A DNA stretch of 64,000 nt from Thalassobacillus devorans MSP14 (GCF_000496835.1 NZ_KI543237.1:970641-1034640), one strand, 5' to 3'; numbered from the stretch's first letter, positions 25,149 to 33,616 are shown. Notes: generated by a model from the sequence alone, not told the origin. Numbers and translations are program-made.

Positions 25149-26528
25149 TTAGGCCTTCACTGGTTCGCCGATCATTTCTGTTCGTACGTCAAATAATTCC
25201 AATGGATCATCGACCGGAATCGTGTGATTCATGGTCCAGGAATAAGAAGCTGTTGCCGGCAGTACATCGTCGACAACGAAAGCGGCTGTACCAGCTGTTC
25301 CTTTAACTTCCGGGAGACGGGCATAGAAAATCTGACGGGTACCGAATAGGGTCAGCGCTTCTGCCTCTTCGGCTGTTTCCGCAATCCCTTCTATAACTAT
25401 ACACAGCTCATGAGATTTAATTTCTTTGACAGGCTCCAGGTCGCCCATGACACCATTTTTACCGAACACGCGGAAGTTGATTTGGTAATTCTGGTCTTTG
25501 AACTCCTCAGCCACCTGCTGTTCTGCCATCTCTACGACCTTATCGATGTTCTGGATGGTATAAGGATCGCGAACACCGGCAATCCCAATATATTTCTCCC
25601 CATTTTTCCCGGACCCTTCTAACTTCACTTTTACCTTTCCTTCCACAGGTACGAACTCCATCCCTGTAATTCGTGTCGTCTTCTCATCATATTGTTCATA
25701 TTTACAATTGGTCATATCCAGCATACCGCCAGCGACATACTCATAATAAGGATTGGCCCGTTCATACATGGCATGACCAGCTACGGATGCAATTGTACAA
25801 CGCTGGTTCGGATGCATCGCCGTAACTTTTACATCTTCATGTGTAATCGTCCCGACGACACTTTCCTTGGCTCCATAAGGTTCCGCGCAGAAGGAAGCGC
25901 ATTCAAGAACTTTTCCAAGATAATATGATTGAGCTTCAGGGAAACCTTCGCGGATTGCTGGTGCAGCAAAAATTGCACAGTCACTGGAACGCCCGCCAAT
26001 CACCACGTCCGCTCCCATATCTAATGCTTTGATATAGGGATGGACGCCTGCAACGCCGACAATACGATTAGTTTTATCAACTTCTTCTTTTGTAAGCTGC
26101 GGCCGTTCATCCAGCCCTTCAATGATAATATCCTGATCAATTTTATTTTTTACATCTTCCTTATCTACTTCCGAATAAAAATAACCGATTTTAAATGGAG
26201 GAAGATCGTGTTCTTCTGCAATTTCTTTAATTAATTCCACATACATATCAACCCGGCTGTTCGAACCGGAGTCGCCTGCCGAACCGACAAGCATCGGAAC
26301 ATTTTGTTCCCTTGCCGCCAGCAGCATCAGTTCCAGGTCATGCTTCTGCCATTTCCGCATGCTGACAGAACGGTCTGCTCCCAGTGCGGTTGCTCCGATA
26401 TCATCACTGCCGGAATCACAGCAATAATAATCAGGTTTAGTAGCAGCGGCTATTTTAAAACTTTCTTCCTTTGTTGGTGCAAATCCCAGATGACCGTTCG
26501 GGCACACAATACGAAGTTGCTCTTTCAT
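25149..26528 (-). CDS. AtuA-like (DUF1446) acyclic terpene utilisation family protein
   Basis: 459 residues, full length for the AtuA/DUF1446 family. Notable stretches are YYCCDSGSDDIGATALGADR near the N-terminus, MLVGSAGDSGSNSRVDMYVE, ALDMGADVVIGGRSSDCAIF (a phosphate- or CoA-like glycine loop) and HEDVKVTAMHPNQRC. The family was named from citronellol/geraniol catabolism in Pseudomonas, but many members occur outside terpene pathways and their chemistry is not established. Here no carboxylase or CoA ligase adjoins it. It forms an operon with the DUF4387 gene, with a GntR-type operator 37 bp upstream and a cre-like box further up. Confidence 0.87.
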   Translation of the reverse strand: MKEQLRIVCPNGHLGFAPTKEESFKIAAATKPDYYCCDSGSDDIGATALGADRSVSMRKWQKHDLELMLLAAREQNVPMLVGSAGDSGSNSRVDMYVELIKEIAEEHDLPPFKIGYFYSEVDKEDVKNKIDQDIIIEGLDERPQLTKEEVDKTNRIVGVAGVHPYIKALDMGADVVIGGRSSDCAIFAAPAIREGFPEAQSYYLGKVLECASFCAEPYGAKESVVGTITHEDVKVTAMHPNQRCTIASVAGHAMYERANPYYEYVAGGMLDMTNCKYEQYDEKTTRITGMEFVPVEGKVKVKLEGSGKNGEKYIGIAGVRDPYTIQNIDKVVEMAEQQVAEEFKDQNYQINFRVFGKNGVMGDLEPVKEIKSHELCIVIEGIAETAEEAEALTLFGTRQIFYARLPEVKGTAGTAAFVVDDVLPATASYSWTMNHTIPVDDPLELFDVRTEMIGEPVKA

Positions 26529-26564
26529 GTAAAAAGTTCCCCTTTCGGAAAATAAAAGTATATG

Positions 26565-26584
26565 ACATGTTATAACCAGTTGAA
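26565..26584. promoter_or_regulatory. GntR operator copy 1, before the AtuA operon
   Basis: ACATGTTATAACCAGTTGAA, identical over all 20 bases to the site at 27667-27686. The core GTTATAAC is a perfect palindrome. It lies 37 bp from the atuA-like start, where a repressor would overlap the promoter. Confidence 0.75.
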
Positions 26585-26635
26585 CCGAGTATAAGCCAAC
26601 CTGTTTTATTTGTCAATTCTGAATTTTAAAATTTG

Positions 26636-26649
26636 TGATAGCGTTTTCT
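26636..26649. promoter_or_regulatory. cre-like box upstream of the AtuA operon
   Basis: TGATAGCGTTTTCT matches TGWNANCGNTNWCA except for the last base. It is upstream of the GntR operator, and a second cre-like box stands before the transporter arm of the same regulon. Confidence 0.45.
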
Positions 26650-26734
26650 AAATCCTTTTATCAACCGGACTGGCAGGACTGCCGAATAACCGTTTCATGT
26701 TCCTTACCTAACTAAGAAGAAGATAAAAACACCA

Positions 26735-26765
26735 TAAAAAATGAACCTATGATTCATAGGTTCAT
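26735..26765 (-). terminator. Terminator of the gntR gene
   Basis: ATGAACCTATGA pairs perfectly with TCATAGGTTCAT, followed on the minus strand by TTTTTTATGG. The stem includes the stop codon of gntR. Confidence 0.85.
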
Positions 26766-27511
26766 TGAATGGATCTGGTTATAAAGAATTTGTATTTATC
26801 GCCTTTATAGTAAGAGGTGCGATATTCAATTGCTCTTTCCCCTGCATAAATGATAGATGTCACCTTGAAAATAGGTGTCACTTCATCTAATTTCAATACC
26901 TTGGCAATCCGCTCATCGGAAAGCACCGATTCGAAAGTCTGCTTACTATGGGTCGGGCCTATATCTGGTATGTTTTTGTATAAATCCAGTGTGGTAAAAG
27001 GCCTTCCTGCAGCCTTTTCTTTCCTGGCTGCTTTCGTCACTTGTTCCCCAATATCAATTGGAAAAAAGCTATCGTAAAAAACAATCGGCAGTTCATCTCC
27101 ATAACCAACGAGTTGCAGGTTATATAGTCGATCCATCATTTCTACATCCAATAAAGTAGACAATTGAAGATCGGTAACAGCCATCTCCGCCTTCACAATA
27201 TCCGTAGAAGCGACCAGACCCTGCTGGGATAATGTTGATTGAAAACTATCAACTTTACTTAATTCCTGCTTTATAGTAGGGGTGGCTACAAAGGTACCCT
27301 TACCGTGGGTACGATATAATAACCCTTCATTAACAGCAAGGTCAATTGCCTGTCTTACCGTGATTCTGCTTACCTCATATTCTTTCCCCAGTTCCCTTTC
27401 CGAAGGTATTTGCTGTTCCGGCTCCCATTCCCCTGCTTTTATTTTCTCTTCTATCACGTTTTTTAATTGTATGTATAGCGGAGTAGAGCGGTCACGTTTC
27501 AAATTAAACAT
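26762..27511 (-). CDS. GntR family (HutC/UTRA type) transcriptional regulator
   Basis: 249 residues. The N-terminal winged helix (PLYIQLKNVIEEKIKAGEWE, IPSERELGKEYEVSRITVRQ) is the GntR signature, and the C-terminal ~160 residues form a UTRA effector domain typical of the HutC subfamily. Such proteins are usually repressors released by a metabolite of the regulated pathway. The gene lies between the two arms it probably controls and has a variant of the same operator (27544-27557) in its own promoter, pointing to autoregulation. Effector unknown. Confidence 0.92.
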   Translation of the reverse strand: MFNLKRDRSTPLYIQLKNVIEEKIKAGEWEPEQQIPSERELGKEYEVSRITVRQAIDLAVNEGLLYRTHGKGTFVATPTIKQELSKVDSFQSTLSQQGLVASTDIVKAEMAVTDLQLSTLLDVEMMDRLYNLQLVGYGDELPIVFYDSFFPIDIGEQVTKAARKEKAAGRPFTTLDLYKNIPDIGPTHSKQTFESVLSDERIAKVLKLDEVTPIFKVTSIIYAGERAIEYRTSYYKGDKYKFFITRSIQ

Positions 27512-27543
27512 TTCCTCACCAACAATCTCTTATAGTTGTATGT

Positions 27544-27557
27544 ACTGATTATAACAA
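27544..27557 (-). promoter_or_regulatory. GntR operator copy 3, before gntR itself
   Basis: On the minus strand TTGTTATAATCAGT shares TGTTATAAYCAGT with the two 20-bp sites. It is 33 bp upstream of the gntR start codon, consistent with negative autoregulation. Confidence 0.6.
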
Positions 27558-27666
27558 TATTTGGAGGTAGATAAAAACTATAAACCTGTTAAAATATACT
27601 AATATAAAAGTTTTTCGAAAAATTATTTGATAATTCCCAAGAATCTGATATAATCGATATTACATT

Positions 27667-27686
27667 ACATGTTATAACCAGTTGAA
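27667..27686. promoter_or_regulatory. GntR operator copy 2, before the transporter arm
   Basis: The 20-bp sequence is identical to 26565-26584 although the two sites serve transcripts on opposite strands. It lies 65 bp before the DctM-type start codon. Confidence 0.75.
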
Positions 27687-27722
27687 ACGGTGTTGATGTT
27701 GATTTCGTATTTTAATATTATT

Positions 27723-27736
27723 TGAAAGCGCTTTTA
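27723..27736. promoter_or_regulatory. cre-like box before the DctM-type permease
   Basis: TGAAAGCGCTTTTA matches the CcpA consensus at all fixed positions but one, and the AAAGCGCTTT core is a perfect palindrome. It lies between the GntR operator and the Shine-Dalgarno. Confidence 0.6.
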
Positions 27737-27750
27737 TGGAGGTGTGCGAA

Positions 27751-29121
27751 ATGGGTATCCCTTTACCTATGTTCTATTTAATAGGCTTAATCGTTTTTGT
27801 TGCTGTCCTGTTTATTGGCTTTAAACGACCGATGTATGAGGTAATGACACTCTCTTTCTTTTTTATCGTCCTGATTTCAGGGCAATTGGACATCATGTGG
27901 TCAGCCTTGCTTTATCCATCAACAAGCAGTCTATTCTATGCCATTTTCGCTTTTATGGTGGTTGCGGTGTTGTTTGACGCTACGAAAGTCGTACAAAGAA
28001 TCATCAATCTGATGTTATCGCTTGTCGGAAAATTCCGGGGGGGTGCTGGTTATGTATCTCTGTTAGGAAGTACATTTATGGCTTCCCTCTCAGGTACTGG
28101 ACCAGGAAACGTTGCAGCTACCGGTGTTTTCACAATACCGACCATGAAAAAAGCAGGCTATCCTGCCCCATTAGCTGCTACTACTGAAATGTCCTCCAGT
28201 ATGTTAGGTAACATTATCCCTCCGTCCGGAATCGTCCTGCTTACGTTTGGAATTTTGAATGAAGTTAATCCCGGGAGTATTACGCTAAGCCAATGGATCG
28301 TAGCTGCCTATGGAATCGGTTTATGGTTTTTTATCCAGCGTTGGCTTACACTCTGGGGTCTTTGCAAATATTATAAAGTACAGCCTATTGCTAAAAAAGA
28401 ACTTCCTTCCTTCAAGAAGAGCTTCCGTATCGGCTGGCCGGCGTTGATTCTACCTGCCTTGATTTTTGTTCCGCTATTCGCCGATGCCCAGTTCAAAGAC
28501 TTTATCACAGCCCGTATCGGTGCTGACGGCTCTGAAGCATTTTCATCGTCTGTATTGATGTTCACACCTGCTATTGCAGGGGCTTATGCGATTGGGATTG
28601 GAAAGAAAGCATTCTTCAACACCACTCGCTCTCATCTTGACCGGTTGGTCGAAGTTTTCAAAGATTCCTTGCCTCAAGTGGTTCCGATTGGTGTCACTAT
28701 TTATATGGCCTATGCCACTTCCCAGGTGTTCATTGGAATGCAGATGGAAGAAGTCGTACGTAATTGGTTTGTCTCCATGGGGATGACTGCCCCCGTCATG
28801 ATTGTACTGCTTCCATTTTTCTTCATGATTCTTGGAATGGTGCTTCCAGGATCAGCGCAAATCGCCATTCTGGGTGGAGCTATGATCGGGGCATTTGGCG
28901 CCTTAGGCGGTGACCCGGTACTGTTTGCGCTTATGCTGCCTGCTATGACCGGTGCTTTGGAAGGAATGACTCCTCCCCTTGCACTTGGGCTGTTCGTGGC
29001 CATGGGGATCGCAGGTTCAGGGTTCAAAGAGACCTCAAAGCTTGCGATTATATGGATTTTGCTCCATGTGCTTTTAAGTATCATCTTGTTAACCGGAGTT
29101 TTACCGATTTTTGGACTATAA
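27751..29121 (+). CDS. TRAP-type large permease subunit (DctM domain)
   Basis: 456 residues, about 12 membrane segments. DctM/ion-transporter-superfamily features are ATTEMSSSMLGNIIPPSGIVLL in the first half and ALEGMTPPLALGLFVAMGIAG in the second, the two pseudo-symmetric hairpin loops. TRAP carriers import organic acids using the sodium or proton gradient. ATG 27751 follows GGAGGTG; the frame opens at 27736, but that codon lies before the Shine-Dalgarno. No extracytoplasmic solute-binding protein gene is nearby, so this may be a binding-protein-independent variant. Confidence 0.85.
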   Translation: MGIPLPMFYLIGLIVFVAVLFIGFKRPMYEVMTLSFFFIVLISGQLDIMWSALLYPSTSSLFYAIFAFMVVAVLFDATKVVQRIINLMLSLVGKFRGGAGYVSLLGSTFMASLSGTGPGNVAATGVFTIPTMKKAGYPAPLAATTEMSSSMLGNIIPPSGIVLLTFGILNEVNPGSITLSQWIVAAYGIGLWFFIQRWLTLWGLCKYYKVQPIAKKELPSFKKSFRIGWPALILPALIFVPLFADAQFKDFITARIGADGSEAFSSSVLMFTPAIAGAYAIGIGKKAFFNTTRSHLDRLVEVFKDSLPQVVPIGVTIYMAYATSQVFIGMQMEEVVRNWFVSMGMTAPVMIVLLPFFFMILGMVLPGSAQIAILGGAMIGAFGALGGDPVLFALMLPAMTGALEGMTPPLALGLFVAMGIAGSGFKETSKLAIIWILLHVLLSIILLTGVLPIFGL

Positions 29122-29137
29122 CTTGGAGGTGTTTAGC

Positions 29138-29446
29138 ATGAAAAATAAAATTTCCACTATATTTGCTAACCTTTATGGATGGATTGCTTTTCTGACAATG
29201 GCTCTAGGTCTACTTACTGCCTTGATGTTCGGTGCTTCTTTTATTATCGGAGGCGGGAGTGGCGAAGCGATCGCTGTGCTTGCTGGAAAGATGATGAGTT
29301 GGGGCATTCGGTTTGCAGCGATTGCCATGATAGTCGGTATTGTTCACACCTATGCATCGAAAGAACATAGCCTGACGCTCAAATCCGAATCTAAACAAGC
29401 AGCCGAAAAAGAAATCAATAATGCCAAGATAGAAAAAGCAATGTAA
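29138..29446 (+). CDS. Small two-helix membrane protein, possible DctQ-like subunit
   Basis: 102 residues with two clear membrane helices (about 15-40 and 55-75) and a charged, Lys/Glu-rich C-terminal tail. It lies between the DctM-type permease and the hydrolase. TTGGAGGTG precedes ATG 29138; the frame opens earlier at TTG 29111, inside the end of the permease, which is rejected. Typical DctQ subunits have four helices, so this would be a reduced version. The assignment rests on position only. Confidence 0.7.
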   Translation: MKNKISTIFANLYGWIAFLTMALGLLTALMFGASFIIGGGSGEAIAVLAGKMMSWGIRFAAIAMIVGIVHTYASKEHSLTLKSESKQAAEKEINNAKIEKAM

Positions 29447-29465
29447 GGAAAAGAGGTGATCACGT

Positions 29466-30209
29466 TTGAAACCATGGATCGGAGTCACTGTCCATATCGA
29501 TGAAGGAAAAGAAGATGATTTATACCCCAGGCATCCATTGTTGTATGTAGAACGTGATTACATTCAAGCGTTAGAAGCCCATGGTATGCACCCTGTACTG
29601 CTTCCAGTATTGGATAGAACAGAAGATGTTCCAGCTTATCTAGCCAAGTTGGATGGCCTCCTCATGACTGGCGGGGGCTACCTTAATCTCAATAAACCAT
29701 TGTCTGTTTCTACTAAGCTGAGTGAAACTGGCAGTACGCGTTTTACGTATGAGAAAGTACTGTTGAAAAAGGCGGTTGAAATGGGGCTGCCTGTACTGGG
29801 AGTGTGCCGTGGAATGCAAATGATAAATGAAGTATATGACGGCACATTGCAAAACCTTAAAACCAGCCACCACCACCAGGAAGTGATGGGGATGGAAGGA
29901 TCGGTCCCTACGCACCGTATAACGCTTGAAGAATCCAGTAAACTTTCAAAAATGATTGGCCATCATCCACTTCAAGTCAATTCCAGACATCGTCAGGTGA
30001 TTTCTGAGATAGGAAAAGGTCTCAAGCCTGTAGCCTGGTCTGAAGACGACCTTTTCATAGAAGCGATCGAAAGCGACGATGAAAATTGGTTATTGGGACT
30101 GCAGTTTCATCCCGAACAGCTCTATTTGGTCGAGCCAAGGTGGTCGTTGTTATTTAACGCTTTTAGAGATGCGGCGTTGCAATATAGTCATTCTAAAGCT
30201 TATTCCTAA
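29466..30209 (+). CDS. Class I glutamine-amidotransferase-like hydrolase (peptidase C26)
   Basis: 247 residues. The nucleophile elbow LGVCRGMQMIN (Cys near residue 117) and the LGLQFHPEQ motif supplying His and Glu make a full catalytic triad. The N-terminal opening MKPWIGVTVHIDEG and the GLLMTGGG loop fit the gamma-glutamyl-GABA hydrolase (PuuD) group. This suggests hydrolysis of a gamma-glutamyl amide or similar amide brought in by the adjacent permease. TTG 29466 is used because AGAGGTGAT lies 5 nt upstream and no ATG is in frame. Last gene of the transporter arm. Confidence 0.87.
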   Translation: MKPWIGVTVHIDEGKEDDLYPRHPLLYVERDYIQALEAHGMHPVLLPVLDRTEDVPAYLAKLDGLLMTGGGYLNLNKPLSVSTKLSETGSTRFTYEKVLLKKAVEMGLPVLGVCRGMQMINEVYDGTLQNLKTSHHHQEVMGMEGSVPTHRITLEESSKLSKMIGHHPLQVNSRHRQVISEIGKGLKPVAWSEDDLFIEAIESDDENWLLGLQFHPEQLYLVEPRWSLLFNAFRDAALQYSHSKAYS

Positions 30210-30259
30210 TATTGGATGGTGGCTTGGTTTCCGTTTGAGAACCCTCTATCCAATCCCCT

Positions 30260-30292
30260 AAAAGCCCGGCGATCGCCCGGGCTTTTCTTTTT
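30260..30292 (+). terminator. Terminator of the permease-hydrolase operon
   Basis: AAAAGCCCGG pairs with CCGGGCTTTT around CGATCGC, followed by CTTTTTAT. Confidence 0.92.
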
Positions 30293-30323
30293 ATTGCTAT
30301 ATCTTTTCCCTGGCACGGGTATG

Positions 30324-30365
30324 TTCTGCCCTAACTCAGTCATGTTCTGACTTAACGCATTCGGC
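30324..30365 (+). repeat. Degenerate 21-bp repeat, two units
   Basis: TTCTGCCCTAACTCAGTCATG is not written in full here; its first unit starts at 30324 and the second, TTCTGACTTAACGCATTC, at 30345, exactly 21 bp later. Same unit as at 12242-12362 and 57098-57139, again just past a terminator. The 100 bp between this and the next element show nothing recognisable. Confidence 0.7.
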
Positions 30366-30473
30366 AATACTTCAATCATTTCATTTGGTGAGTAATTCCT
30401 ACAATTGTTAAACTAAGTCACATAGATAAACTTGTTGATTTTCCTAAGAAGCTTTTTCAACTATTGGGCCGTA

Positions 30474-30818
30474 TTGTGGAAGACTCAGTTTCAAGGTTCT
30501 TTACCATAAAAGCGTTAGGGGTGGCTTGGAAACTACTCGCTTTCCAGCTTCATCGCCTAGACACTCGCGACATAAGCAGTCCATCAACGGGAAGAAAGAA
30601 CACTTCCCTTTTGCTGTTCTGCTTATGCGTGTCGTGTCTCCCAAGGCGATTGCGCATTCGTTTCTTTCCTGTGGGGGACCTGGCGAGCTTCCTCGGGCTA
30701 TCGCCCTGCGGGATCTTGCCTAGCTCCTTCTCCCGCGGGAGTCTCGCAGTTTCCCAACCACCCCATCCGAAGGATGGGAGTAACGAACCCCTGCGATAAA
30801 TGAAGACGTCTTCCACAA
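30474..30818. repeat. MITE-like stem-loop element, copy A, with 11-bp terminal inverted repeats
   Basis: The ends TTGTGGAAGAC and GTCTTCCACAA are perfect inverted repeats. Inside, GGGGTGGcTTGGAAACT pairs with the complement near 30745-30770. A nested hairpin (CGACATAAGCAG on the left, CTGCTTATGCGTGTCG on the right, 30560-30650) lies within the loop. Copy B at 30871 carries the same outer sequences in opposite orientation. No transposase and no credible coding. Open frames here are stem complements, not genes. No clear target duplication was found. Confidence 0.75.
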
Positions 30819-30870
30819 CTCATATGTAACCATGGTGCAGGTTATAAGCAGGGTTTTAAAAAAGCTCTTC

Positions 30871-31078
30871 TTGTGGATGAAAGGTTGGGTACGCATACCA
30901 AGCAAGGAGGGCCGGGAAATTGCGAGACTCCAATGGGAGGATAGGACATGTGAGATCCCGCAAGGCGGAGCCTGAGGAAGCTCACCGTCCACCCATGGAA
31001 AGCGAGTGATTTCCCGGACCTCCAAACGCCCATCACCATAACGGAAAACAGTTTCTCTCGAAACTGAGTATTCCATAA
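30871..31078. repeat. Stem-loop element copy B, inverted relative to copy A
   Basis: It runs from TTGTGGATGA to TATTCCATAA, a degenerate version of copy A's ends. Shared parts are GGGAAATTGCGAGACTCC, GATCCCGCAAGGCGG, GAGGAAGCTCACCG and GGAAAGCGAGTGATTTCC, which occur as reverse complements in copy A. It lacks copy A's nested hairpin, hence the shorter length. GGAGG-CCGGGAAAT pairs with ATTTCCCGG-CCTCC. Similar GCGAGACTCC elements are common in Bacillaceae (from memory). Confidence 0.75.
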
Positions 31079-31141
31079 AAGGGAGCTTAACTGTAGCATC
31101 AACACTGAGATATAACAGAATTAATTTTCAAAAGAAAGAAG

Positions 31142-32173
31142 ATGAATAAAATGAGTATAGAACATAAACAAATGCATGAAATTCCGTTTTCGGTGCTGGA
31201 CCTCGCACCGATTGTAGAAGGCGGGACACCAGCAGATGCCTTTAAAAATATGATCGAACTTGCCCAGCATACAGAAGAATTGGACTACAACCGATATTGG
31301 ATGGCAGAGCATCATAATATGCCATTCATTGCGAGCTCGGCTACATCTGTATTAATTGGTCATGTCGCTGAAAACACGTCAAGAATCCGGGTCGGGTCTG
31401 GCGGCATCATGCTTCCGAACCATGCGCCATTGGTGATCGCTGAACAGTTTGGCACATTAGAGTCTCTTTACCCAGGTCGAATCGATCTTGGTCTTGGACG
31501 CGCTCCTGGTACAGACCAGATGACTGCCCAGGCGTTGAGACGGGGACGTAGAAGTGATGGTCAGGATTTCCCGCAACTCTTACAGGAATTAAGGGCCTAT
31601 TTCGATCCTTCGTTAGCAACGAGCCCAACACCTATCCGTGCCGTCCCTGGTCAAGGGTTGGATATCCCTATCTGGCTGTTAGGTTCGAGTGGTTTCAGCG
31701 CGCAGCTTTCCGGTCAGCTTGGTTTACCGTTTTCCTTTGCCAGCCACTTTTCACCAAATAATACAATGGCCGCGCTTGACTTATACCGCCGCCACTTCCA
31801 GCCGTCTGAGACACTTGAGAAGCCACACGCCATGCTAGGCTTGAATGTGATTGCGGCTGAAACAGATGAAGAAGCGGAGTATCTGGCAACCTCGCTGTAT
31901 CAGCAGTTCCTGAATTTGATACGCAACGATGAAGCACCATTGCAGCCTCCTGTAGAAAATATGGACGAGCTATGGTCTCCGCATGAACATGCGGCACTCC
32001 AGCAACAGCTGGGAGCTTCTATTATCGGAAGTAAGGAAACTGTCAAACAAAAGCTGGAATCATTCATCGAGGAAACAAAAGCAGATGAAATCATGGTCAC
32101 TTCCCAAATCTATGATCATCAAAAGCGGCTTCGTTCGTTTGAAATTGTAGCAGAGATTGTGAATGGAAAATAA
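31142..32173 (+). CDS. LLM class flavin-dependent oxidoreductase (luciferase-like)
   Basis: 343 residues, a bacterial luciferase-type TIM barrel. Characteristic parts are [52 protein letters not shown] and [17 protein letters not shown]. This subgroup (YceB-like in B. subtilis) has no defined substrate and uses FMN or F420-like flavin chemistry. The Shine-Dalgarno is weak (AAAGAAAGAAG), and ATG 31151 is an equally possible start. It is a single gene between the hairpin elements and a bidirectional terminator. Confidence 0.9.
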   Translation: MNKMSIEHKQMHEIPFSVLDLAPIVEGGTPADAFKNMIELAQHTEELDYNRYWMAEHHNMPFIASSATSVLIGHVAENTSRIRVGSGGIMLPNHAPLVIAEQFGTLESLYPGRIDLGLGRAPGTDQMTAQALRRGRRSDGQDFPQLLQELRAYFDPSLATSPTPIRAVPGQGLDIPIWLLGSSGFSAQLSGQLGLPFSFASHFSPNNTMAALDLYRRHFQPSETLEKPHAMLGLNVIAAETDEEAEYLATSLYQQFLNLIRNDEAPLQPPVENMDELWSPHEHAALQQQLGASIIGSKETVKQKLESFIEETKADEIMVTSQIYDHQKRLRSFEIVAEIVNGK

Positions 32174-32178
32174 ATAGC

Positions 32179-32213
32179 AAAGGAGCCAGGCTGTAATGAC
32201 CTGGCTCCTTTTT
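32179..32213. terminator. Bidirectional terminator between the LLM oxidoreductase and M48 protease
   Basis: AAGGAGCCAGG pairs perfectly with CCTGGCTCCTT, followed by TTTTTATT on the plus strand. It overlaps the end of the convergent M48 gene. Confidence 0.9.
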
Positions 32214-33480
32214 ATTCGCTTGAAGGATCCTGATAACTTTCCAGCATAGAAATTCGTTCCAGCATGGTAGGGTGCCCATATCTTAAATACTTTACGAGGG
32301 CAGGTGGATGGACGTCGCTGAGAGCCGTGACGGTCAACTGCTGGAAAGAGCCGACCGCGGCTTCCGGGTCTCCGGTCATTTCGATGGCATATTCATCGGC
32401 GGATTTTTCTGCGCCCCGGGAAATAGCAAGTTCTACCGGGCTGACGATGAATGAAAGTAAACTGAAAATCAATAGCAGCGCCGGCAAAGACGCTATATCT
32501 GTTATGTGCTTTACTCCCCAGGCATCGCCCCACTTTCGGATTACGGCATGAAAGAGTCGATAACCCAAGTACATCCCTGCAAAAGTAACGCCGATGGAGC
32601 CTGCCAGCATCCAAAATAGATGGTTCTTTACATAATGACCGATCTCATGGGCCATGATGAATAATACTTCATTTTCGTTCAGTTTATTCAGAGTTGTATC
32701 CCATAAAACGATACGTAGGTTCGACCCGATTCCATTCACATAAGCATTCATCGCATTTGTTTTTTCTGACATGTCTACTTCATAGACGCGGTCAGCGGGA
32801 ATGTCTGCCTGCTCAGCCAGATCCAGTATCTTTTCTTCCAGCTGCGGGTTGCTCAGCCTGGAGAAGTCATTATAAAGCGGGTCAATGACGACAGGCTGGA
32901 TATACATCATGAATATTAAAAATGGAACGAACAGCATCCAGGCATACAGCCACCAGCGTTTTTCAAAACGGCGGATCAATACATACAGAACGGTGATGAG
33001 AACAGCCATAATCAGGGTACTGATCCAAAAGCTGATCATTTGATCGCGCATCCATCCTGAGAAACTCTGTGTTCCTATCCCATAGTTGATCGACAGGGAA
33101 CGCCTTATAAAATCGAACGGGAAGGTCACAATCCAAGTCAAAGCCGATAAAAGCAAGACGTAGATCGGGATATTGATCCATGAAAACCTGGAGACACGTT
33201 CGCCGAAATTCTTAAACACTTTTGAAATACCAAGTACCAACATACCAAGATAAATAATCCACTCCAGCGGTAAACCAAGGAAGAACATCATGGATTGATA
33301 GCGGGAATATTCCTGACTTAGCTGAAGCTCACGATCTGTCATAAACGTTGCGGGGTCTGCCGCAGTTCCCTGATAGGAAGCAGGGACTCCGGTATCAGCC
33401 CACCAGAATAAGTAAAGCCCCATGATCAGGGCATAGACGATATAGATACCAGCAGTCCAGACTGCAAACTGTTTTTTCAC
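32212..33480 (-). CDS. M48 family membrane metalloprotease (Ste24/CAAX prenyl protease-like)
   Basis: 422 residues, with four or five N-terminal membrane helices, the zinc site IMAHEIGHYVKNH near residue 280, and a downstream Glu in RGAEKSADEYAIEM. Two further hydrophobic segments flank the active site, as in Ste24-type proteases (YhfN in B. subtilis is the same size). The role is probably membrane protein quality control or peptide processing. GGAGGTGGGCGC precedes ATG 33480. Monocistronic. Confidence 0.9.
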   Translation of the reverse strand: MKKQFAVWTAGIYIVYALIMGLYLFWWADTGVPASYQGTAADPATFMTDRELQLSQEYSRYQSMMFFLGLPLEWIIYLGMLVLGISKVFKNFGERVSRFSWINIPIYVLLLSALTWIVTFPFDFIRRSLSINYGIGTQSFSGWMRDQMISFWISTLIMAVLITVLYVLIRRFEKRWWLYAWMLFVPFLIFMMYIQPVVIDPLYNDFSRLSNPQLEEKILDLAEQADIPADRVYEVDMSEKTNAMNAYVNGIGSNLRIVLWDTTLNKLNENEVLFIMAHEIGHYVKNHLFWMLAGSIGVTFAGMYLGYRLFHAVIRKWGDAWGVKHITDIASLPALLLIFSLLSFIVSPVELAISRGAEKSADEYAIEMTGDPEAAVGSFQQLTVTALSDVHPPALVKYLRYGHPTMLERISMLESYQDPSSE

Positions 33481-33616
33481 GCGCCCACCTCCACTACTTG
33501 TACTATTTCTAGCTTATGTTCAAAAAATTAAATTATATCGTTATCTAATATTTTATCACGTATGAACCATAGCCCTCCTTAATGGTGAATGGAACTGATT
33601 CCTGCAATAAGCAGAA

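Noticed and set aside
24581-25306. 241-codon plus-strand frame
   Set aside because: Antisense to the DUF4387 and AtuA genes and running through a terminator; its composition is that of a shadow frame.
30310-30330. TGGCAC as a sigma-54 -24 element
   Set aside because: The -12 part does not fit (no TTGC at the right spacing) and no gene start follows.
30464-31105. Several open frames of 60-118 codons on both strands
   Set aside because: They lie entirely inside the stem-loop repeat elements, mirror each other on opposite strands, lack Shine-Dalgarno sequences and have no protein-like composition.
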